DNA from: Poa pratensis
Taxonomy: Eukaryota > Streptophyta > Magnoliopsida > Poales > Poaceae
Direction: 5' to 3'
Length of the DNA stretch: 64,000 nucleotides
NCBI GenBank assembly: GCA_947311845.1
Contig: CAMZMU010000080.1
Span: 48,406,381 to 48,470,380 of the forward strand
Below the pieces are notes generated by a model. It saw only the letters and a program-made list of their open reading frames with translations, did not search any database and was not told where the DNA came from. Below, one piece after another: positions 31,448-41,507 of this stretch (positions within the stretch are counted from its first letter, which is position 1; each line of letters begins with the position of its first letter). Made by a program: the position numbers and the translations under genes.

Positions 31448-32336
31448 GCCCGAACACAAGAACACACACAAGATACAAGAACCGTTTCCCTTACCGGTCG
31501 GTCCAGCCGGCCCAATAGAATCCACACGAAGGTGGGAGATCGGCAAGTAGATATAAGAAGGGATCTTGGATGGTTGTTTCTCCAACGGTCAGCCGAACCG
31601 CTCCAATAAAGTCACCCGAAGATGAAAGATTGGCGAGTAGTCAAACTACAAGTAGAGGTCTTGAATCCACGAAGGGATCTTCTCCACAAGGGGAGGAACC
31701 ATCCCCGCAAGGAGAGGAAGGAGACCGTCTTGAGGTGGGGAGCCTAGCTCTACTCTAATCTCAAAACATAGTCTATCTAGATCTGAGCAAGGGAAGTCCT
31801 ATTTATAGTGTTGACCCAATGGGGGTTGGTGGGGAAGGATAAGGGCCTCCAACCTGTGCTGATTCCCACAGCGGCGGTACTACCGCTTAACCCAGCGGTA
31901 GTACCGCTGGTGCGGTTTGTCTTCGAATCTTCCCACCTCGACGGTACCGGCGGCGGTACCGCCAGCGGTACCAGTTGGTACCGGAAGCAGCTCCAGACTG
32001 GCGTTTCTAGCGGTAGCCCTGGCGGTAGTGGTGGCGGCAGCGTCCTGGCGGTAGTACCGCCTAACCCAGCGGTACTACCGCCGCCTGGGTCTTTTCTCTT
32101 TCCTTCGTCTCTTCCAAGCCACCGTCTTGGCGTCCTCCATTCCTCTTGCACCTTGGTCATCCTCTCGTGTATCCGTAGTCGACGTGACACTCCTAGTATC
32201 AACAAGAGATAGAAGATGACGTAGCATACCATCCAAAAGGGTGGGAAATGAGTTCTCGTAGAGGAATGAGTTCACCTTTGAGTTCGATGATGACTTGGTA
32301 TATGTTGGGTTGCTTAGGGCAGGTTGCACTACATCA
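31448..32336 (-). repeat. N2 3' LTR, inner part
   Basis: Continues the LTR interrupted by N1 (31443-31447 is the duplicated AGAAC) and ends CTACATCA next to the purine tract. Palindrome cluster 31871-32092 includes an extra GGTACC-rich stretch near 31940-31980 not in the 5' LTR. Reverse TATAAATA at 31800-31807. Confidence 0.88.
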
Positions 32337-33241
32337 TCTCCCCTCCCTTTAAAAAGAGTCGTCCTCGACTCTTGCTCTTCATCACCATGCAAAGGAGGTA
32401 GATGTGTTGTCGAAAAATTGGAATTCATCATGCCTACAAATACTAAAGACCAAGCAAAACATGTGTATGCAAGAAAGAGGAGCATATCAACAATGACATG
32501 TCCATTCTTTGTCATAGCACCGTTAGCACAACACAATAATATAAAAATGTAGTGCGAGTGCAAGGTCAAAGTGCAAGCAATCCAATACAACATCTTCAAA
32601 ATGTGAGAACACAAAAACTCCATAAAAATATGAGGATGCCATCTAGGTATCTCATTTGGAATCATATGATCATTATTGCACACAATGCATTGGAAAGAAC
32701 AAGTTGTCATCATCCTTGATGCAATAACGAAGAGTTTTGCAAAAACACACAATGAAGAATGTCCACAATATCATTATGGTGGCAAACAAAGCACATGAAA
32801 GAGCAAGTTTTTAACATATTTGTTCCAACACCAAATTGGTAGAAACCAATAAACTCATGACAAGACATGCACAAAATGTCATTATGGTTGCATACAAGCC
32901 ATTGGAAAGAACAATTGTTCATCATATTTGTGGCAACACATAAATCATCCATGTGAAAGATCAAGTAAACATGCTTGTCATAGGGAAGACCAAAAGCAAC
33001 ATCATGATTGCAAACAAACCATAAGCAAGAGAAATTGGTCAGCTTGTTTGATGCAAAACATGGGCAAAGTATTAGAGTTGGATTCAATCCACAACTCACA
33101 TGTATGCTCTCAAGAGCTCGTATTGTCAACTCATGCTCAATTGATGTTGACATTATCATGCGTTTACGGCACACACAAGACATGATATGAAGAAGTTATG
33201 TGCACGGTATATAAACACATCATCCATCATGAAGTGTCTCT
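32337..33241 (-). pseudogene. N2 gag-like C-terminal region, frame-broken
   Basis: Sequence homologous to the C-terminal NCSF repeat region of N1 continues after the stop at 33242, in frames 33183-32710 and 32752-32075. At least one stop and two frameshifts separate it from the main ORF. The last frame crosses the purine tract (32337-32353) as GRGDDVVQP and enters the LTR. Confidence 0.7.
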
Positions 33242-35506
33242 TCATTTGCACATCACCACCACACAAAAATCAATTGGAAAATATGACATATGTGGATGGT
33301 CACTATGCAAAGTGAAGGATGGAACAAGGTCCATAAGAGAAAACGAAACATCTCCAAAATTTGAGAAAGCTATGGGGGCAATCTCATTATCAAGCATTTC
33401 ATCATTATTGGAAGCAACACATGTGAAAGAGAAATTGTTCAACATGTTGCATGCCACAATGGGAGAAAAATGGAAACATTCGTAACAAGGCATGCTCATG
33501 GCAAAATCATCACAAATAGGTAATTCCACTTGATCAACATTGGTTTCAAACAAAGTATCACAAGGGAATAAGAACGAGTCATATGTGACCTCAAAAGAAT
33601 CATCCATAGCATGCAAGCAATCATAGTTCATCATGTCCACTAGAGGGAACATGGTCACATCAACACCCATACCTTGGTAGTCCCGCTCATGTGAAATAGG
33701 TGTTGAAGTAGTAGGGGCTTCCATGTAGCCGACTTGTTCATCTTGAAGTAGACATGGGGTGGCATCATCATCATCCTCCCTGTACATCTTCTCCAATTGA
33801 GGCACCGTCAAGTCGAAGATAGGCGTCTCATCATCCAAGGAACCTAGCACACAATGAGAAAACACACTAGAGGTAGAGCTTAAGTTGTTAGAAATCAAAA
33901 TGGCCTCACAAGACCTATCAACTACCTCTCTCAACTCAAGTGGTGTATCACTCATTCCCTCAAAGTGAAAGCACTCAAACTCACATATGGTGGAGGCACT
34001 CAACTCACTCTCACTCTCACTCAAGTGGCCTAAGTGGCTCCCATGCTCACATAGGTTTGGTACCATCTCATAACTCAATCTCATGAGGGTAGGCTCAATG
34101 TTCTCATCTCCATACGCCTCCAAGGTTGAAGGGAAACTCCCATGCTCAACCTCCTCAACCATCTCGCCTCCAAGGGTCAATGCCATAGTGTAGGCATCAT
34201 CACTCGACTCCATTGCCGAAGGGAACATCCCATGCTCGGCATCATCATCACTTGACCCATGGTCAAAGGTGATAGCATTCTCCATGCTCGCCTCCTTGGT
34301 CGAAGAGAAAATCCCATGCTCGACCGTCTTCTCACCATCTTGGTCTTCATTTGTGCACTCCCACATCATGTGACCTCTTCTATTGCATAGCGGGCACAAG
34401 AGATTTGGACATTCTCGTGGATCATGGTCTTGGCCTTGGCAATTGTCACATAGAAGGTCTTCATTTTCCCATATGGGGGCCAATGTGGTGGTGGCACTTG
34501 GTGTAGAAGTCATATCAAGAGAAGTGCTTGAGAAGGGCGCCGTCTTGGTTGTGTCCTCACGTTTATGACCATGTTTCTTCCGGCGTCGACGTATGAGATT
34601 CTTGAAGAAGTTGTCGATGTCGGCCATGATCTCGTCAAAGATGGGGCTTGTAGCTCTTGGTGGCGCACTTGGAGTGGTAGCACTAGGGGACACCATAGGA
34701 TGCGCCTTTGTCGCCATCTTGTTTTCATGTCGACGTTGGCGTTCTTGAGTGGTGGGGTGTCGCCGAAAGTCATTCGGATGCTTCTCCTCATGTTGGCGTC
34801 GGCGTGCTTGTTGCTTTGGTGACCTTGACTTGGAGCTTCCACTAGAGCTTGGTGACATGTTGTGGTCCACCTTGGCATCTTTCTTGTGGTGCCTTGATGA
34901 GCTAGATAAAGGACGTAGGCTCTTGGTAAACTTGTCCATGGCATCCTTGAGAATTTGGAGCTTGGCCTTGTCAATGCGCTTCTTGTGGTGCCTTCTTGAA
35001 GTTGAAGGAGAATGTCGAAGCTTGGCGCTCTTGGCGTTGTCCTTCTCATGGCTCCTTCTAGAAGTTGATGGAGAATGTTGAAGCTTGGCACTCTTGGCGA
35101 TGTCTTTGTCATGGCGCCTTCTTGAAGTAGATGGAGCTTCATAGGATGGACGCATGGTGGCCTTCATGTTGCTCAATCTTGAGCTTGAACCATAATGGGT
35201 TGTGCCATGATGTTTGGTGGTGCCGCTCTTGACCATGGTAGAACCAAAGTTCTCGTCGGAGTACTTGGAGTAGTAGTCGTAGTAGTTCTCCATGTCGGTG
35301 AAGCTTAAGCAATCTTCGGAGTCGTAGTCGGAGTAGTTGTAACGGAAGTCTTGGTGATGATCCATCATGTCATGGGGGTCATTGTCGGTGTAGTAGTCGT
35401 AGTAGTCCCCCATGTCCTCAAAGTTTGAGGCATCATAGTTGTTGTGGCTCATCGTGTACTCAACATCATCTTGGCCTCCATAGTGGCATTCACTCTCCCT
35501 AGACAT
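33242..35506 (-). CDS. N2 Gag-like protein, 754 aa, two CCHC knuckles
   Basis: ATG at 35506-35504. The N-terminus is Tyr/Asp-rich (YYDYYTDND type) and unlike that of N1. It is followed by three basic repeats of the form SPSTSRR-H-KD (residues roughly 120-190), then a basic Arg/His/Gln-rich segment. Two perfect C-x2-C-x4-H-x4-C knuckles lie at residues 353-366 and 371-384. After these it matches N0 and N1: acidic EHG-FPS repeats, the ESHL-HLSESESE block, then the first NCSF-like repeat. It ends early at 33242 compared with N1; related sequence continues out of frame. RNA-binding Gag role is inferred from the knuckles. Confidence 0.8.
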   Translation of the reverse strand: MSRESECHYGGQDDVEYTMSHNNYDASNFEDMGDYYDYYTDNDPHDMMDHHQDFRYNYSDYDSEDCLSFTDMENYYDYYSKYSDENFGSTMVKSGTTKHHGTTHYGSSSRLSNMKATMRPSYEAPSTSRRRHDKDIAKSAKLQHSPSTSRRSHEKDNAKSAKLRHSPSTSRRHHKKRIDKAKLQILKDAMDKFTKSLRPLSSSSRHHKKDAKVDHNMSPSSSGSSKSRSPKQQARRRQHEEKHPNDFRRHPTTQERQRRHENKMATKAHPMVSPSATTPSAPPRATSPIFDEIMADIDNFFKNLIRRRRKKHGHKREDTTKTAPFSSTSLDMTSTPSATTTLAPIWENEDLLCDNCQGQDHDPRECPNLLCPLCNRRGHMMWECTNEDQDGEKTVEHGIFSSTKEASMENAITFDHGSSDDDAEHGMFPSAMESSDDAYTMALTLGGEMVEEVEHGSFPSTLEAYGDENIEPTLMRLSYEMVPNLCEHGSHLGHLSESESELSASTICEFECFHFEGMSDTPLELREVVDRSCEAILISNNLSSTSSVFSHCVLGSLDDETPIFDLTVPQLEKMYREDDDDATPCLLQDEQVGYMEAPTTSTPISHERDYQGMGVDVTMFPLVDMMNYDCLHAMDDSFEVTYDSFLFPCDTLFETNVDQVELPICDDFAMSMPCYECFHFSPIVACNMLNNFSFTCVASNNDEMLDNEIAPIAFSNFGDVSFSLMDLVPSFTLHSDHPHMSYFPIDFCVVVMCK

Positions 35507-37131
35507 GTCAACTCACAAGACAAGTGTATATATGTGGAGTGGAAAGGAAATAGAACACAACCTCTCTCCTTGTAGATAGTATTGGACGTCGTGGACAACC
35601 AAGGGAAACAATCACAAAGTAAAATGCTTGTGTTCAAGTATCCAAAGCAAACTTCAAAACACACACGGCTTAAAAGTTGGTAGGAATGTATGGTAGGTGG
35701 AAAGCAAATTGAACCAACCGGAAACCAAGATATTGTCAAAGCAAGTAGAGAACCACGATGATCACAAAGCAAATACAAGTCAATCTCAAAAGATAGGAAT
35801 GTAGTTCAAGGAAACACACGCGCGGAGAGATAAATGGGACTTATGCAACCAAGAAGTGAGCTAGAGAACCATATGATCCTAGCGAAGACTATAAGCTCGT
35901 GTTGCACAAGTACAAGGAGAGCTACTAGCTCGATTGCAATTTATTTGGTGGGCTACAAGATTTGCACAACAATGCACCACCTACTAGATGTTCATCGAGC
36001 TTACGCGCTTCCTATAAGATATGGCAAGTGGTGTTTCTTCTTTCTTTCTTTTGATTTGGCACTTTTTGCTTCTTTTCTCTGTTGAGTCTTTTCTCTTTTG
36101 ACTCTTTTCTATTTTGCACAACCACTTCTTTTTTATGCGAACACAAGATGTATATCAACTAGCGCAAAGACTTTTGCTTGGAAACTACACGGTGCAAATG
36201 TGCAAAGCCCAAGCAATCATCAAGAGCTAGCCTCAATAGGACATGGTAATCGCAATGATAGTGTGGCTTTCAACGGAATGGCAAGGGGTAAAGGTTGGCG
36301 ATGTTATACCTTTCATCGATGTTCTTCACCCTTTGTTGTAGAAGTGTCGTGCTTGCCCATGGATTTTGGTGGTGGTGGATGATGGATCTTCCGCAGTGGT
36401 GACGAAGGCCTTAATCGTAGCTTCGAAACGAGCCAAAGAACACCAAAAACGGAGTCCGGAATCAAAAGATATGGTCAAAACAATTTTCTGAAATTTCAGT
36501 TTTCCGAGGTACCGCTTAACCCAGCGGTAGTACCGCTCGAGGTACCGCTCGGGGGTCCAGAAAGCCGTTTTCGGCGGTACCGATTGGCGGTAGCACTGTA
36601 GGGGGCGGTAGTACCGCTAGGTATGATGGTAGTACCAAAAATGGTGTCCGGAATCAAAAGATATGGTCAAAACAATTTTCTGAAATTTCAGTTTTCCGAG
36701 GTACCGCTTAACCCAGCGGTAGTACCGCTCGAGGTACCGCTCGGGGGTCCAGAAAGCCGTTTTCGGCGGTACCGATTGGCGGTAGCACTGTAGGGGGCGG
36801 TAGTACCGCTAGGTATGGCGGTAGTACCGCTGCGGGTCGCTGTTCGTGTCCGAGAACGCCAAAATTCGCGATTTTGGCGGAAAAACTCGCCGAAAAACCT
36901 CAAATCAAAGGGGCAAATGATGGAATTAGGCTATGGGAATGCAAAGGAAGGTAGATCAACTCGTAAAGCAATAGATCTATGGATCAAAACTTGCAAAAAC
37001 GCACTCCAATCTCAAATTGATCCAAAAGCAAATTGGGGCTATTTTTGGTGGAAATTTTCGAATTTCCCAAAATCAATGAAAAATTTAGGGGATTTGGGGG
37101 TGAAAACACAAGTCAAATCCATGGCAACCAT
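35507..37131 (-). other. N2 leader with duplicated palindrome block
   Basis: Long leader (about 1.6 kb) between primer site and ORF. A 192-bp tandem duplication at 36443-36634 and 36635-36826 doubles a group of GCGGTAGTACCGC and GGTACCG motifs. T/C-rich tract at 36040-36130. No conserved ORF. Confidence 0.7.
36443..36826. repeat. 192-bp tandem duplication in N2 leader
   Basis: Two nearly identical copies, each with about four palindromic GGTACC/GGTAGTACC motifs; copies differ mainly at their ends. Confidence 0.88.
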
Positions 37132-37143
37132 GCTCTGATACCA
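37132..37143 (-). other. N2 primer binding site (tRNA-iMet)
   Basis: TGGTATCAGAGC on the minus strand, 2 nt from the LTR. Confidence 0.9.
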
Positions 37144-37145
37144 TA

Positions 37146-38096
37146 TGGTGTAGTACGGGACTACTAGGGTGGCCCGATCTTCACGGATTGACGGGGATGT
37201 GGACGAACGCACGCAAGAACACGAGGAACACGAAGAACACCAAGAAGAACGCCCCGAACACAAGAACACACACAAGATACAAGAACCGTTTCCCTTACCG
37301 GTCGGTCCAACCGGCCCAATAGAATCCACACGAAGGTGGGAGATCGGCAAGTAGATACAAGAAGGGATCTTGGATGGTTGTTTCTCCAACGGTCAACCGA
37401 ACCGCTCCAATAAAGTCACCCGAAGATGAAAGATTGGCGAGTAGTCAAACTACAAGTAGAGGTCTTGAATCCACGAAGGGATCTTCTCCACAAGGGGAGG
37501 AACCATCCCCGCAAGGAGAGGAAGGAGACCGTCTTGAGATGGGGAGCCTAGCTCTACTCTAATCTCAAAACATAGTCTATCTAGATCTGAGCAAGGGAAG
37601 TCCTATTTATAGTGTTGACCCAACGGGGGTAGGTGGGGAAGGATAAGGGCCTCCAACCCGTGCTGATTCCCGCAGCGGCGGTACTACCGCTTCACCCATC
37701 GGTAGTACCGCTGGTGCAGTTTGTCTTCGAATCTTCCCACCTCGACGGTACCGGAAGCAGCTCCAGACTGGCATTTCTGGCGGTAGTGGTGGCGGCAGCG
37801 TCTTGGCGGTAGTACCGCCTAACCCAGCGGTACTACCGCCGCCTAGGTCTTTTCTCCTCTTCCTTCGTCTCTTCCAAGCCACCGTCTTGGCGTCCTCCAT
37901 TCCTCTTGCACCTTGGTCATCCTCTCGTGTATCCGTAGTCGACGTGACACTCCTAGTATCAACAAGAGATAGCAGATGACGTAGCATACCATCCAAAAGG
38001 GTGGGAAATGAGTTCTCGTCGAGGAATGAGTTCACCTTTGAGTTCGATGATGACTTGGGATATGTTGGGTTGCTTAGGGCAGGTTGCACTACATCA
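37146..38096 (-). repeat. N2 5' LTR (951 bp)
   Basis: Plus-strand ends TGGTGTAG and CTACATCA. Palindrome cluster 37676-37846; reverse TATAAATA at 37604-37611. Confidence 0.9.
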
Positions 38097-38101
38097 CCTT
38101 T

Positions 38102-38557
38102 TAAGCGAATGTGGCGGCGGAAGTTCCGCCGGTGCGGATCTGGTTTCCACCTCGGCGGTAGTACCGGCGGTTCGGCGGTAGTGCCGCTGATGGTGCCTGA
38201 AGACCTTCTTAGGCGGAAGTGGCGGCGGTAGTTCCGGCGATGCGGGCGCTTTGGTGGCGGGGCGGTAGTTCCGCTGGGAAAACGGCGGTAGTACCGCTTC
38301 TTGCAGTTTCTTCTCTTCTTCCTCTTCCTCTTGTCCATCTCTCGTCCGTCTTCTCGTCCAACCTCGACACGTCCTTGGTGATCTTCATGAGGGTCATAAC
38401 TGAGGATACACAAAGTGGTGGAATGAAGTAGATGCCATCCAAAGGAGTGTCGAAATCACACATTGAGAGGAGTGAGTTCACCTTATCATGAAGTGTCTTG
38501 ACTCTTGCTCTTGTCATTGGTCCACTTGTTGTAGGAGCCGTAGGTTGGGCTACATCA
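38102..38557 (-). repeat. G1 5' LTR, outer part
   Basis: Rest of the G1 LTR after N2, ending CTACATCA. Encodes in reverse the GPMTRARVK pol-tail peptide typical of the family (38500-38527 region). Palindrome cluster 38151-38302 with GCGGTAGTACCG and GCGGAAGT-type variants. Confidence 0.88.
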
Positions 38558-38585
38558 GGAATTGCCCGTTTTTCCGCACCCCCCA
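38558..38585. other. 28-bp spacer between G1 and G3
   Basis: The only stretch in the window that I cannot assign to a transposon. Left neighbour is the outer end of the G1 LTR, right neighbour the outer end of the G3 LTR. Confidence 0.5.
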
Positions 38586-39059
38586 TGATGTAGGTTGGTC
38601 CCGATTTTCACGGATTTGGGCGGAGGGATCGATGAACACGAAGAACTAGGATAACTAGCAAGTAGCAACTCAGCAAGATTCAACTGGTAACAAGCCCGAG
38701 GGTAGCCCCCAATTCTCCTCTCCCAAGCACACCTTACTCTTAGGATTGTTTGTCCAATTGGTCAATCCAAACCAACCCAATCTAGCCACTCTAAGAGGGG
38801 AGATTAGCAAGTAGCAAACTACAAGAGGAAGCCTTGGTATCCACGAAGGGATCTTCTCCACAAGGGGAGGCCTTGGTTCATCTCCACAAGAGGAGGCCTT
38901 GATTCATTTCCATAGGAGGAAAGGACCACTTTGAGAAGAAGGAGCAAGGCTCTACTCTAATACCAAATCATAGTCTGACCCTAGATCTAGATGGGGAACT
39001 CCTATTTATAGTCTAGAGGCAAAAGGGGAAAGTTAGGTGGGGGAGGTGGAGGTTACAAG
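38586..39059 (-). repeat. G3: LTR remnant of G family
   Basis: Starts TGATGTAGG and follows the G1 LTR with a deletion of about 60 bp near 38647 and other changes. Cut by R1 at 39060, so only about half remains. No primer site on the left, so this is an outer LTR end. Confidence 0.75.
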
Positions 39060-40058
39060 TGATGAGGACATCCCAAGACAAGGACAATGAAGTGAGGATT
39101 GGACCAATGACAAGAGCTCGTGCCAAGCTACTTGGACAACAGGCGAACTCACTCTAAGTTGAATTCGATGTTTGTGATAATGAGAACTTTATACTGCCTA
39201 AATCTATGCACTTGTGTATGATCAGGGTTATTGATAACACAAGCGTTGACGGAGGGCTAGAGGAGCAGTAAGGATTGGAGCACGATGTCCCCAATGGCGT
39301 GAGGGAGGAGCGGGAGGCATGCGCAAGAGGGGAAGATGGAGAAAATAAGTTCTGGAGTCCATCGGAATATCCGATTCACCCCGATTCGGAATATCCGATT
39401 TGAGTCGTGGACTACGCACGGAGGCACTGGAGTCAGTCGGAATATCCGATTTTTGCCTGACTCGGTTTATCCGATTTAAGTCATGAATTACGTCCGGAGG
39501 TACTCTAGCCAATCGGATTATCCGATTTTCCCGACACTTGGATTATCCGATTTAGTGAAAACGGTCCTGCGTGCCTTTTTCGAGACCAAACCGTTTTAGT
39601 TCGGTTTGTATCCGGTTTGAGTCGAACTAGGTCGTGTTTTTGGGCGTGGGATTGATCCCCCAGCCCCCATATATAATTAGGAACCTCTTTGTAAACCCTA
39701 GACCACGTTTAAAGATAAACCCTAGATTTAATTGCTTGAAGCTTTCATCTATCTTCGAGTTCCTCTGTGTTGCGCTCAGGAATTCAGCCTCTCCACTGTG
39801 TTGCGCTCTGGAGATTATTGTTACCGAAGTTTGAGTGTGATCTGTCGTTCCACTGGGAATTGGGAGATTGCAGAACCGCTCGTGGTCGGCGGCTACGTTG
39901 CGCAAGCGTGTGGTGTTGCGAATATCCATTGGGTTGAAGAGCTGTTGCATTGGCAACAGTGGAGTAGCCGGAGAGTTCGAGAGCATCTCGCGAGTTATCT
40001 ACATATCCATCATCCATCCATCATCGGCTCACTGAGAAGATCGGGCAACCCCTTATCA
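39060..40058 (+). repeat. R1 5' LTR (999 bp)
   Basis: Starts TGATGAGG, ends CCTTATCA. U3 has six CGGAATATCCGATT-type inverted repeats (39363-39552); TATATAA at 39670-39676; two AAACCCTA telo-box motifs downstream (near 39694-39725). Confidence 0.88.
39363..39552. repeat. CGGAATATCCGATT inverted-repeat cluster, R1 U3
   Basis: Six copies of CGGAATATCCGATT or CGG(A/T)TTATCCGATT forms; the best is AATCGGATTATCCGATT. Two further copies lie in the leader at 40351-40364 and 40376-40389. Confidence 0.88.
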
Positions 40059-40061
40059 TCT

Positions 40062-40072
40062 TGGTATCAGAT
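40062..40072 (+). other. R1 primer binding site
   Basis: TGGTATCAGAT, 3 nt after the LTR end; matches initiator methionine tRNA for ten bases. Confidence 0.85.
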
Positions 40073-41135
40073 TTCCAACGTTTACTCGGTGAGCATCCAC
40101 AAATCCAGCCCCGTAGATTTACTGTTTTTCGTCCTATACAGAAAAAGCCCCACAAAAATATTAGGTTTAGATTTCGCCATAACCCTAGATTGCATCGGTT
40201 TACAAGTTTTAGTTGCTGGTCGTTTATTTTTCCTTTGCGTATCTTGTCTAATCCGAGTCGTAGAAGTCTAGGTTCTGGTTGTGTCTTCGTTTACACGTTT
40301 GAGTCGGAGTCTAAACAGAAAAACAAAAAATATTTAGTTCATTTTCGAGTCGGAATATCCGATTGCTTCGTGACTCGGAATATCCGATTTGCGTACTGTA
40401 ATTTCTTTTCGTTGATCCGACTCCATATAGAGTCCTTTTCCTGTCCGTTTTGCAACCCTAGCAAGCCTTTCTTTTGGTGTAGGAACTTACCTACGAGACT
40501 AGCATATTCTTTGCTCTAGGGCTGCTCACTTAGGAAAGTTTTGTGTGCACGTTTTCGTCGGTTTGCGAAAATTTCTCGCGGTGCGGCAAGTTGTGGACTG
40601 TCCGACAAGTTGTAGCTACAGTGCTCCGAAAGTTGACTACATTGCTGTTTGGGTAAAATAGAAAAGAAGTATAAAATAAAAGAGAAAAGAGTACTTGGAA
40701 AAGAAGCTGAAATTTGTGGACTGTGGAGCTGTTTTTCGTGCTGTTGGATACTAGTAGAGTTGAGCAATCTTGTGCCCTTATACTTTGAGCTTTTGCTAGT
40801 GTCTCTCTTGTGCATTGTGACACTCTTGTTTCATAGTTGCTTTGCCCTGTTTATCTCCACCGTGTGCGTTTCCTAAGTGTGTCATACGATCAGCACTAGG
40901 ATTTGTAGATTGGTGTAGTTAGGTATCCCTACCAAGCTCCACTAAAATACCCTGGTTTTGTTGTGTGACACTTTGATACCCATAATATTCGCTGCATCAC
41001 ATCCGTGCACGTACTGCTCATACAAGTTGGTAAGCTATCCTAATTTACTTTGGAACGGTAATCCATTATTTCTTTCGGTTTTGAGTGAGTTGAGAGTTTT
41101 CCACATATCTACATATATTCTTGTGTGCACTAATC
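40073..41135 (+). other. R1 leader
   Basis: Untranslated leader, homologous in blocks to the M1 leader (42502-43680), notably around 40160-40270 and 40800-41110. Open frames here are short and not shared. Confidence 0.7.
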
Positions 41136-41325
41136 ATGTCTTCAGATGAGGAACGAGATCGTGTGGTGAGGCAAACGAAGGCTGGAACAGCGACTGTTTC
41201 TTGGAGAGAGTATGAGGCTCTTCGTGATCACTTATCCCGGCAGTTCAGTAACCAGTGTGATAAGATACAATCTGATTTGACTGCCACGGATGTAAAACTT
41301 GAGACTGTGCTACAAACAGCTAATG
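41136..41325 (+). pseudogene. R1 gag start, cut by T
   Basis: ATG at 41136 begins MSSDEERDR, 63 codons of a charged, coiled-coil-like sequence before the T insertion at 41326. Position after the leader fits gag; no diagnostic motif remains. The last bases TAATG are the target duplication of T. Confidence 0.6.
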
Positions 41326-41507
41326 TGATAAGGATCAACGTGATCCAAAGGGGTTTTAGGCCCAATCTTTCACGGTGAACCAAGAAACAGCAAAAGATAA
41401 CTTCGATCGTTGAGCGGATTAGATCAACTCACCGATACACAAACACAGACTCAAAAGAATCAGCAATCAAAACCGACAATAACTCGATCTCGGTGCCCCA
41501 TCCTGGG
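41326..41507 (-). repeat. T LTR 1, outer fragment
   Basis: First 182 bp of the outermost T LTR, interrupted by M1; continues at 46223. Confidence 0.92.

Larger units (their letters stand above)
24586..38096 (-). mobile_element. N2: non-autonomous CRM-like LTR retroelement
   Basis: Flanked by CCTTT (24581-24585 and 38097-38101), with both LTRs present and in minus orientation. The 3' LTR (24586-24691 plus 31448-32336) is split by N1; the 5' LTR is 37146-38096. The internal region 32337-37145 has a purine tract, gag-like ORF, long leader and primer site. Net length without N1 is about 6.75 kb. It encodes no pol domain. Confidence 0.9.
9698..38557 (-). mobile_element. G1: CRM-like Ty3/gypsy element (outer host of nest)
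   Basis: Read on the minus strand from 38557: 5' LTR (38557-38102 then 24585-23964), primer site 23961-23950, leader, gag ATG at 12248, gag and protease down to 9698, where N0 cuts it; the rest lies left of the window. Internal breaks are all explained by insertions with matching duplications: N2 in the LTR (CCTTT), G2 in the leader (TAATG), S2 in gag (ATAGT). The closely related G2 pol is of the CRM (centromeric retrotransposon) type by recall of RT/integrase signatures, so G1 is placed there too. CRM placement is family knowledge from memory, not a search. Confidence 0.75.
39060..41325 (+). mobile_element. R1: Ty3-like element, 5' part
   Basis: Plus-strand 5' LTR, primer site, leader and start of gag; interrupted at 41326 by the T array, so the rest lies beyond the right edge. 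ACAAG (39055-39059) is the expected left duplication. Shares LTR start, leader sequence and primer site with M1 and its LTR layout with S1. Confidence 0.8.

Noticed and set aside
12309..41325. Same TAATG duplication at G2 and T as a sign of linked events
   Set aside because: The two sites have unrelated flanks; a 5-bp match by chance is unremarkable.
41121..41378. 85-codon ORF across the R1-T joint as one gene
   Set aside because: The last codons lie in the T LTR; the real coding part is the R1 gag start up to 41325.
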